A stretch of 11,457 bases of DNA from Porphyromonadaceae bacterium UBA4277 (GTDB lineage: Bacteria; Bacteroidota; Bacteroidia; Bacteroidales; Muribaculaceae): the NCBI GenBank assembly GCA_002395965.1, contig DGVT01000051.1, forward strand, positions 1 through 11,457, given 5' to 3'. Below, piece by piece: positions 1-4,929 of this stretch. Both the position numbers and the translations under genes were made by a program. Each line of letters begins with the position of its first letter. The stretch's first letter is position 1. A model generated the notes under the pieces. The model had not been told where the DNA came from and ran no database searches. It saw nothing but the letters and a program-made list of their open reading frames with translations.

Positions 1-493
1 CCAGCTCTACATGCGCCGCTTCAAGGACGGCGACGTCATCACCGTAGAGCCCTGGCGCTCGGCCGGCTTCCCCGTCATCAAGGACTGCATGGTGGACCGT
101 GGTGCCTTCGACAAGATCATGCAGGCTGGCGGCTACACCACCATCCGCACCGGTCAGGCTCAGGACGCCAATGCCATCCTCATACCCAAGGAGGACGCCG
201 ACGAGGCCATGGACTGCGCTTCGTGCATCGGTTGCGGTGCCTGCGTGGCTGCCTGCAAAAATGGCTCGGCAATGCTCTTCGTCAGTGCCAAGGTGAGCCA
301 GTTTGCACTGCTGCCCCAGGGACGCGCCGAGGCCAAGAAGCGCGTGAAGGCTATGCTGGGCAAGATGGACGAACTGGGCTTCGGCAACTGCACCAATACC
401 GGTGCATGTGCTGCCGAGTGCCCCAAGAACATCAAGCTGAGCAACATCGCACGTCTCAACCGCGAGTTCATCGGTGCCAAGTGCAGCGACTAA
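1..493 (+). CDS. frdB: Succinate dehydrogenase / fumarate reductase iron-sulfur subunit, C-terminal part
   Basis: The reading frame is open from the first base, so the gene begins upstream; about 163 C-terminal residues are present of a protein that is usually about 250. It carries electrons between the FAD of subunit A and the quinone site of the membrane subunit, on the inner face of the cytoplasmic membrane. Visible are a ferredoxin-like cysteine set C-A-S-C-I-G-C-G-A-C-V-A-A-C (the 4Fe-4S ligands plus one 3Fe-4S ligand) and, further on, C-T-N-T-G-A-C-A-A-E-C-P (the other cluster ligands), in the order of SdhB/FrdB. The plant-type 2Fe-2S domain should lie before the window. In Bacteroidales this subunit normally ends a cytochrome b, flavoprotein, Fe-S operon and works mainly as fumarate reductase in anaerobic succinate formation; that direction is inferred from lineage. 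A terminator hairpin follows 22 bases after the stop. Confidence 0.93.
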   Translation, partial: QLYMRRFKDGDVITVEPWRSAGFPVIKDCMVDRGAFDKIMQAGGYTTIRTGQAQDANAILIPKEDADEAMDCASCIGCGACVAACKNGSAMLFVSAKVSQFALLPQGRAEAKKRVKAMLGKMDELGFGNCTNTGACAAECPKNIKLSNIARLNREFIGAKCSD

Positions 494-515
494 TCGGTCG
501 TGACAATAATTGAAT

Positions 516-546
516 AGCAGGCCGGAGGTTTTGCCTCCGGCCTGCT
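516..546. terminator. Strong hairpin terminator between converging genes
   Basis: A perfect 13-bp stem (516-528 with 534-546) closes a 5-base TTTTG loop and is followed by GTGATTTTGT. It lies just after the iron-sulfur subunit gene (+) and beyond the end of the small membrane protein gene (-), so it may end transcription from both sides. The T tract is interrupted, as is common in this phylum. Confidence 0.8.
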
Positions 547-617
547 GTGATTTTGTGGCCCGGCCCTTAACGGCGGCCGTTGCACGTGATGTTAATTGCG
601 GGTTATGACACCGCAGG

Positions 618-770
618 CTATGCATCGGGGTGAGGGTGGTGGCGGTTCTTGCAGTGAGCACCCTTGCCGCAGCCGCAGTCGCCGCGGCCGCGCACTATCT
701 TTGTGAAGTGCCACAGGCAATAGACAAGCGCTATGGCAATAACAAACAGGACTATAAGTGTCTGGAGCAT
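618..770 (-). CDS. Small Cys/His-rich membrane protein, FeoB-associated-like (50 aa)
   Basis: The ATG at 770-768 opens a 50-residue frame ending in TAG at 620-618. Residues 2-20 (LQTLIVLFVIAIALVYCLW) form one membrane helix; a basic stretch (KIVRGRG) follows, then D-C-G-C-G-K-G-A-H-C-K and a H-H-P-H-P tail. One N-terminal helix followed by a short Cys-rich cytoplasmic tail is the plan of the FeoB-associated Cys-rich membrane proteins, which usually sit near feoB and are thought to help ferrous iron uptake. No feo gene is in view, so the assignment rests on architecture alone; the His-rich end fits metal binding more broadly. A Bacteroidota-type promoter lies 26 bases upstream of the ATG. The frame is too short for ordinary ORF cut-offs. 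The coding call is fairly safe, the family call is tentative. Confidence 0.7.
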   Translation of the reverse strand: MLQTLIVLFVIAIALVYCLWHFTKIVRGRGDCGCGKGAHCKNRHHPHPDA

Positions 771-796
771 GGCTTATGATTTTTGTTTTACGGCTA

Positions 797-830
797 CAAA
801 TTTAGTCAAAATAGCGCAAATAGCGACAAA
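797..830 (-). promoter_or_regulatory. Promoter of the small Cys/His-rich membrane protein
   Basis: Reading the minus strand, TTTG (830-827), 22 bases, then TAAATTTG (804-797) match the Bacteroidota -33/-7 pattern TTTG...TAnnTTTG. The spacing is at the long end of the accepted range. The start codon at 770 follows 26 bases after the -7 element, giving a leader of roughly 20 bases. Confidence 0.6.
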
Positions 831-904
831 CAGAAGTGTTAAAAGAAACATGTCACCTCGCGCCGATTTCACCAATAATATTTTAATAAACGAGTAAGCC
901 GGTT

Positions 905-1216
905 TTTCGTCGAAAGACGAAAATAGTTCTTTAACCCCACTTTACGGGAGCGCCAGCTCCCTAAGTGGGGACTGGTGGAATCGTGTGGGCTCCTACGTCG
1001 ATAGATGTAGTACAGAAAAGCCGATATATAAAGAACCAGGAAACTCTTCACCGCGCAATCGGCTTTGATGATATGTGCGGCATGACAAGATAACCATAAT
1101 ACTTATAGTCATACATCTATCGACGTATGACCACGTGTTTCGGTGCTACATCCCCACTTAGGGAGCTGGCGCTCCTGTAAAGTGGGGTTAAAGAAATCTT
1201 ACGCCTTTCGGCGTAA
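905..1216. repeat. Nested inverted-repeat element: two facing copies of a structured unit
   Basis: No gene is supported here. The core is a 45-base inverted repeat, 927-971 with 1151-1195, matching at 44 positions; the single difference (G946 against T1176) is a G-T wobble. Each arm can also fold on itself: CCCCACTT (935-942) with AAGTGGGG (963-970), and GGGAGC (946-951) with GCTCCC (956-961) around a GCCA loop. Three or four bases outside each arm is a GAAA-loop hairpin (905-911 with 916-922; 1199-1205 with 1210-1216). Inside, a perfect 16-bp inverted repeat (994-1009 with 1112-1127) and a 9-bp one (1017-1025 with 1058-1066) continue the symmetry. No transposase, no clear target-site duplication and no internal promoter of the usual type is seen. 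It may be a non-autonomous mobile element, a REP/BIME-like pair, or a structured RNA or terminator module. The rest of the gene-free stretch 771-1366 holds the promoter at 797-830 and the hairpin at 1285-1318. Confidence 0.85.
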
Positions 1217-1284
1217 CGTCGAGGACTATTCTTGTGCGATGTAGCGAGCACCGTAGTATCGGGATGACCGTTAAGACAACAAAT

Positions 1285-1318
1285 GCCGTTATTCCTCGCT
1301 CGGCGAGAGAATAACGGC
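1285..1318 (-). terminator. Hairpin downstream of rpmH, probable terminator
   Basis: A 10-bp perfect stem (GCCGTTATTC at 1285-1294 with GAATAACGGC at 1309-1318) continues, after one bulged A, into a 5-bp inner stem CTCGC/GCGAG around a TCG loop. It lies 48 bases past the rpmH stop on the minus strand. Only a weak T-rich tail (ATTTGTTGT) follows in that direction. Confidence 0.6.
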
Positions 1319-1366
1319 TATGTCGATGCGTCTGCCAGCTGTGCAGGCGCTGCTCGTTAGCAGTGA

Positions 1367-1519
1367 TTACTTGTAAACAGTGTCGCTAACGGTGAGGCTG
1401 TAACGACCCTTGGCGCGGCGGCGAGCCAAAACCTTGCGGCCGTCCTTAGTCTTCATGCGAGCACGGAAACCGTGCTTGTGAGCCTTCTTGATGTTCGATG
1501 GTTGAAATGTACGTTTCAT
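1367..1519 (-). CDS. rpmH: 50S ribosomal protein L34
   Basis: The ATG at 1519-1517 opens a 50-residue frame ending in TAA at 1369-1367. The protein starts MKRTFQPS, runs through the family core H-G-F-R-A-R-M-K-T and D-G-R-K-V-L-A-R-R-R-A-K-G-R, and ends in a short acidic and aromatic tail (SDTVYK). L34 binds 23S rRNA in the large subunit; family members are 44-52 residues, so this one is full length. It is highly basic, as expected. It is transcribed away from efp from its own promoter at 1598-1629 with a leader of about 75 bases, and a hairpin follows at 1285-1318. The rnpA gene that sits beside rpmH in many bacteria is not here. The frame is too short for usual ORF cut-offs, but the identification is secure. 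Confidence 0.97.
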   Translation of the reverse strand: MKRTFQPSNIKKAHKHGFRARMKTKDGRKVLARRRAKGRYSLTVSDTVYK

Positions 1520-1597
1520 TATTATAAATATATTTATGTGTTTGTAAATTGCGATAAAAATTTTCGACTATGGAAACCCACATTCGAAAAACGCGTG

Positions 1598-1629
1598 CAA
1601 AATTACAAACTTTATTGAAAATACACAAG
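1598..1629 (-). promoter_or_regulatory. Promoter of rpmH
   Basis: On the minus strand, CTTG (1629-1626), 20 bases, then TAATTTTG (1605-1598) match the Bacteroidota pattern with one mismatch in the -33 box. The transcript would have an A/T-rich leader of about 75 bases before the rpmH ATG. Confidence 0.6.
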
Positions 1630-1654
1630 CAAGTTGAGAAAAATAAAAGTTTTT

Positions 1655-1685
1655 TTTGCAGTATGGCTCATTTGCAGTAATTTTG
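1655..1685 (+). promoter_or_regulatory. Promoter of efp
   Basis: TTTG (1655-1658), exactly 19 bases, then TAATTTTG (1678-1685) is a full match to the Bacteroidota vegetative promoter. It diverges from the rpmH promoter, with 25 bases between the two -33 boxes, so one intergenic stretch serves two translation genes. Confidence 0.78.
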
Positions 1686-1690
1686 TAGCC

Positions 1691-1850
1691 GCTAAATGGC
1701 GCGCCCCGGGTTGGGAATTGGTTCACTATTAGTGTGTCATGCGCCATGATGCGAGATGGATGTGCAGCTTTGCAATGGTGGCTGAGCCTCAGGCAAGTTC
1801 ACATTTTGCCAGAAAAAATTTTTTATTAACTATATCATTATTTTTATTTT
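1691..1850 (+). other. Long 5' leader of efp
   Basis: About 160 bases separate the expected start of the efp transcript from its ATG. An ATGGCGC (1696-1702)/GCGCCAT (1741-1747) inverted repeat encloses 38 bases that include a smaller CACTA/TAGTG hairpin, so a folded leader is possible. No known riboswitch pattern is recognised. The last 40 bases are nearly all A and T, with no Shine-Dalgarno box. Together with the two promoters this accounts for the gene-free stretch 1520-1850. Confidence 0.4.
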
Positions 1851-2414
1851 ATGATTAACGCTCAAGACATTAAGAATGGAACCTGCATCCGCATGGACGG
1901 TGACCTCTACTTCTGTATCGAATTCCTGCATGTGAAGCCCGGCAAGGGTAACACATTCATGCGCACCAAGCTCAAAAACGTGGTTGATGGCCGCGTGCTG
2001 GAGCGCCGTTTCAACATCGGTGAGAAGCTCGAGGACGTGCGTGTGGAGCGCCGCCCCTATCAGTTCCTGTATATGGACGGCCAGGATGCCATCTTCATGA
2101 ACCAGGAGACCTACGAGCAGATCCCCATCAGCAAAGAGCTGATTACCGGTGCCGACTACATGAAGGAGAGCGACATCGTGGAGGTGGTGAGCGATGCTTC
2201 GACCGAGACTGTGCTGTTTGCCGAGATGCCCGTCAAGACCCAGCTCAAGATCACTTACACCGAGCCCGGCGTGAAGGGTGACACTGCCACCAACTCGCTC
2301 AAGCCCGCCACCGTCGAGACCGGTGCCACAGTGCGTGTGCCACTGTTTGTCAACGAGGGCGAGATCATCGAGGTCGATACCCGCGACGGCAGCTATCAGG
2401 GCCGCGTGCGCTAA
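1851..2414 (+). CDS. efp: Elongation factor P
   Basis: EF-P binds between the P and E sites of stalled ribosomes and speeds peptide bond formation at runs of proline. The protein is 187 residues, the usual length, with the N-terminal KOW-like domain (about 1-64) followed by two OB-fold domains (about 65-127 and 128-187). The loop H-V-K-P-G-K-G-N-T-F puts Lys32 at the position that is beta-lysylated, or otherwise modified, in other bacteria. No modification enzyme (epmA, epmB or similar) is in the window, so the state of Lys32 here is unknown. The domain III signature G-E-I-I-E-V-D-T-R-D-G-S-Y is present. A full-match promoter lies at 1655-1685, and a hairpin follows the stop. The start matches that of family members. 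Confidence 0.97.
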   Translation: MINAQDIKNGTCIRMDGDLYFCIEFLHVKPGKGNTFMRTKLKNVVDGRVLERRFNIGEKLEDVRVERRPYQFLYMDGQDAIFMNQETYEQIPISKELITGADYMKESDIVEVVSDASTETVLFAEMPVKTQLKITYTEPGVKGDTATNSLKPATVETGATVRVPLFVNEGEIIEVDTRDGSYQGRVR

Positions 2415-2439
2415 CTGCGATTGGAGATTAGACAACACT

Positions 2440-2487
2440 CACCGTCGCCGTGATTTCCGCATTTCAATCGGAGTCGCGGCGACGGTG
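2440..2487 (+). terminator. Hairpin terminator after efp
   Basis: An 11-bp perfect stem (CACCGTCGCCG at 2440-2450 with its complement at 2477-2487) closes an internal segment that can pair further (TCCG/CGGA). It starts 26 bases past the efp stop and is followed by CTTCATT, a weak T tract. Confidence 0.65.
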
Positions 2488-2556
2488 CTTCATTAGGCCG
2501 TATCGTTATGGTACTATCGTTTTTGATAGATGTTTAGACAATTCTATTTTTTTTAC

Positions 2557-2587
2557 TTTGCCGATTGGCTATTGTGATTTATCTTTG
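2557..2587 (+). promoter_or_regulatory. Promoter of the Kelch-AraC regulator gene, almost touching the ATG
   Basis: TTTG (2557-2560), exactly 19 bases, then TATCTTTG (2580-2587) is a full match to the Bacteroidota promoter. The ATG at 2592 begins only four bases after the -7 element, so transcription would begin at or very near the start codon. This also rules out an in-frame TTG at 2565 as start, because it lies inside the promoter. A short inverted repeat CTATC/GATAG (2514-2529) upstream could be an operator, but this is weak. Confidence 0.65.
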
Positions 2588-2591
2588 TGAC

Positions 2592-4220
2592 ATGAAACAC
2601 ACATTGATTGCTATATTGTGCAGCTGCATGACTGCTGTGGCAGTGCAGGCAGGCTGTCCGGTGAAGAAGATTGAGGTGGAGCGATTACCCGACATGACTA
2701 TGCCTCGAGCCGGCCACTGCACATTCTACATAGATGACGAGATAGTGGTGATGGGTGGTCACACCACCGGCTTCAAGCCCACGGCCACGGCCGAGTATTT
2801 CGACGGCGAAAAGTGGCATCAGGTGGACATGGCGTATGACCACGACAGTGGTACTGCAATACGCCTGTCGTCCGGCAAAGTGATGATATTTGGCGGTTTG
2901 GAGAAGCCATTAGGCATAGGGCAGACTTTCCCTGCCGAGCTTTACGACCCAGGCACTCACACCTTCGAGGGCTTCGGGTGCCTGTGGCGCAAGCGAGCAC
3001 TCTCGTCGTCGGCCCTCATGGGCGATGGCAGCGTGCTGATAGCCGGCAACTGGTATCGCAGCGACATGATAGAGCGTTACGACGGCAAGCCGGCTTTCGA
3101 CTCGATAAAGCCCGTGTCCACGTCGCGTGCCAAGCCCGCCATATTACTCACCGCCCCCGACGATGCCATGGTGCTGGGCTACTGGAATGCCTGGGGAAAA
3201 GAATATGCCGACAGTGCCGCCATCGTCGATCGGCTCAAAGGCGACCCCGTCGCTGTGCCGCTGCTCAGCCAGTGGCACCTAATGTCGTACTGGTGGGAAG
3301 GCAGCTCTTTAATTGGCGATGCAAGCAAGGGCGATTACACCTATCTGTTAGGTATGCAAAACGACCGCGGGCAAGTGGCCATAGTGCGGGTGCATAACGG
3401 AGAGTTTTCGCTCCTGCCCACCGATCATCCCGTGCCCACGGTGCATGATGGAGAGAAGATCAACTTCTGCTCTTCAACTCTAATTAACCGCGATATCAGG
3501 CACGCCTATCTGTTGGGTTATAATGCTAATGGGCGGATATTTGTCCTTGACATCAACTACGCACTTCCCACGGCAGCACTCACCTTATATTATACCGACC
3601 CATCGCTCAAGATAGCCCTTGACAGGCCTGTGCTCACTGCCGATGGCGACCTGGTGTTGGCCGGGGGCATTTTCGACTCCAATTTCTACCCCACGGCTGC
3701 GGTGTTCAAGCTGCACACAGGCCCTCATGCAGGCTGTGCCTCACACACTGGCATGCCCTGGTGGCTGTGGCTCGTGGCAGGAGCGATTGCCGCTCTGCTG
3801 CTTGGTGGGGCGTGGTGGCTGTGGCGTCGTCGCGGCAGTAAGGACGTCGTGGTGACCGAAACAGCCGCCATAGCCGGCGATGAGCCTACCGACGCCGACC
3901 TGATGGAGCGCATCATCACGGTCATGGAGACCGAGCGGCCCTATCTGCACCACGAACTAAAGGTGGCCGATGTGGCCGACTCGCTCGGGGTGAGTAGCCG
4001 CTACCTTTCGGAGTGCATAAAGGTGCAGCGGGGATGCTCGTTCACGCAACTGGTGAATGAGTATCGCATTGCCTATGCCAAGCAGTTGCTCAGCACACGC
4101 CCCGACATGAAAATATCGATGGTGGCTCTCGAGGCCGGGTTTTCCAACGACACCTCTTTCTTCCGCACTTTCAAGGTGGTCACCGGCATGACTCCACGCG
4201 AGTGGCTTGCCACGCTGTAG
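2592..4220 (+). CDS. Membrane-spanning one-component regulator: Kelch-like periplasmic propeller, one helix, cytoplasmic AraC domain
   Basis: The 542-residue protein begins with a signal sequence (1-21, MKHTLIAILCSC... to VQA). Seven evenly spaced hydrophobic-Gly strands follow, with glycines near 55, 101, 152, 196, 254, 309 and 358, the rhythm of a seven-bladed Kelch/galactose-oxidase-type propeller. A Trp-rich membrane helix (about 389-411) ends in RRR, placing the C-terminus in the cytoplasm. Residues about 435-542 form an AraC/HTH_18 domain: a first helix-turn-helix from about 456 (VADVADSLGVSSRYLSE) and a second from about 508 with A-G-F-S-N-D-T-S-F-F and G-M-T-P-R-E-W. The plan recalls Bacteroides hybrid two-component regulators but has no kinase or receiver domain, so a periplasmic signal would have to reach DNA through the single helix. 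The signal and targets are unknown; neighbours encode a secreted DUF4251 protein and a membrane protease. The ATG at 2592 is chosen because it starts the signal peptide and follows the promoter. Confidence 0.88.
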   Translation: MKHTLIAILCSCMTAVAVQAGCPVKKIEVERLPDMTMPRAGHCTFYIDDEIVVMGGHTTGFKPTATAEYFDGEKWHQVDMAYDHDSGTAIRLSSGKVMIFGGLEKPLGIGQTFPAELYDPGTHTFEGFGCLWRKRALSSSALMGDGSVLIAGNWYRSDMIERYDGKPAFDSIKPVSTSRAKPAILLTAPDDAMVLGYWNAWGKEYADSAAIVDRLKGDPVAVPLLSQWHLMSYWWEGSSLIGDASKGDYTYLLGMQNDRGQVAIVRVHNGEFSLLPTDHPVPTVHDGEKINFCSSTLINRDIRHAYLLGYNANGRIFVLDINYALPTAALTLYYTDPSLKIALDRPVLTADGDLVLAGGIFDSNFYPTAAVFKLHTGPHAGCASHTGMPWWLWLVAGAIAALLLGGAWWLWRRRGSKDVVVTETAAIAGDEPTDADLMERIITVMETERPYLHHELKVADVADSLGVSSRYLSECIKVQRGCSFTQLVNEYRIAYAKQLLSTRPDMKISMVALEAGFSNDTSFFRTFKVVTGMTPREWLATL

Positions 4221-4259
4221 CACTGCCACCTTTCACTTATGGTTTACGCCTTAATAGGA

Positions 4260-4853
4260 TTAGTGCCGTGCTTGGTTATAAGGCACGATTGTGCCGTAAA
4301 TGTTCAGTCGTCCCGATGAGAAAATCATGTCCACATCGGCCTGTGCTCTGTTGGAATTGGGCGAGATGCTGATGTAAACGTGTGCGTTAATCTCGTTGCC
4401 GGTAATCAGGAATGAGCAGTAGGTGCTTCCGTCTTTGTCGGTGCTGCACTCCACTTTTCCCACTTTTCCCTCGAGTGTGACTCCTCCCAGTCCGTTCAGC
4501 CCGGGCTCGCCGTTATTGAATGCCACCTGCACCATGCCTTTGCTGCCCTGAACGAGGATGAAGTTGGCATTGCTGTTAAGGTTAAAGACGGTGTTGGCCA
4601 CATTGCCCACGCTCACGCGGTCGGCCAGGAGCACCCAGTACCCTTTCTTGATGCCCCTCAGAGCTCGCAAGTGGGCCACCGAGTCGCTGAACTCCAGTGC
4701 CTGGCTCTCATCGGCCTTCGACTGCCTGCTTGGGGTGGCAGCCTGGCTTTTAGCCTCGTTGCCCGGCGACGAATATAAATCATCATAATCTTGGGCATTA
4801 ACACAAAGCGTACCAGCCACAAGCATCACGAGCATTATAAAAATTTTGTTCAT
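4260..4853 (-). CDS. Secreted DUF4251 protein
   Basis: The 197-residue protein starts with a signal peptide (MNKIFIMLVMLVAGTLCVNA, likely cut after Ala20 before QDYD). A polar Ser/Gln/Lys-rich linker (about 24-53) leads to a globular part (about 54-197) with the features of DUF4251: an A-D-R-V-S strand, a later N-F-I-L-V-Q-G strand, then N-G-L-G-G-V-T-L-E-G and a final I-Y-G-T-I-V-P. The family is common in Bacteroidales, is exported and has no known function. There is no lipobox cysteine at the cleavage site, so it is probably a soluble periplasmic or secreted protein. It converges on the Kelch-AraC gene with a 39-base gap that shows no strong terminator, and diverges from the CPBP protease gene, with which its promoter overlaps. 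Confidence 0.82.
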   Translation of the reverse strand: MNKIFIMLVMLVAGTLCVNAQDYDDLYSSPGNEAKSQAATPSRQSKADESQALEFSDSVAHLRALRGIKKGYWVLLADRVSVGNVANTVFNLNSNANFILVQGSKGMVQVAFNNGEPGLNGLGGVTLEGKVGKVECSTDKDGSTYCSFLITGNEINAHVYISISPNSNRAQADVDMIFSSGRLNIYGTIVPYNQARH

Positions 4854-4882
4854 AATCTCAATGTGTTAGTTGTAATTTTTTC

Positions 4883-4914
4883 CAAAATTAGATATTAATC
4901 TGTACTTTTGCAAA
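4883..4914 (-). promoter_or_regulatory. Promoter of the DUF4251 gene
   Basis: On the minus strand, TTTG (4914-4911), 20 bases, then TAATTTTG (4890-4883) match the Bacteroidota promoter. The leader to the ATG at 4853 is about 25 bases. It overlaps the opposing promoter of the CPBP protease gene. Confidence 0.7.
4903..4910 (+). promoter_or_regulatory. -7 element of the CPBP protease promoter
   Basis: TACTTTTG matches the TAnnTTTG element and lies 19 bases before the ATG at 4930. The -33 region is poor (TTTT at 4878-4881, spacing 21), so the promoter may be weak or need an activator. The element sits between the -33 and -7 boxes of the opposing DUF4251 promoter. Confidence 0.5.
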
Positions 4915-4929
4915 AAATATCATAGTATT

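Noticed and set aside
869..1051. 60-codon frame on the minus strand inside the inverted-repeat element
   Set aside because: It runs through the hairpin arms, has no promoter and no family pattern, and the repeat structure explains the DNA better than coding does.
905..1216. CRISPR array or insertion sequence with its own transposase
   Set aside because: There are only two copies, in inverted orientation, with no regular spacers, and no transposase frame lies between the arms. No clear target-site duplication flanks the block.
1830..2438. 202-codon open frame on the minus strand over efp
   Set aside because: It is fully antisense to efp, which is certain by motif and length, and it has no recognisable feature of its own.
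2565..2591. TTG start that would add nine residues to the Kelch-AraC protein
   Set aside because: It lies inside the promoter between the -33 and -7 boxes, and the added residues come before a normal signal peptide that begins at the ATG at 2592.
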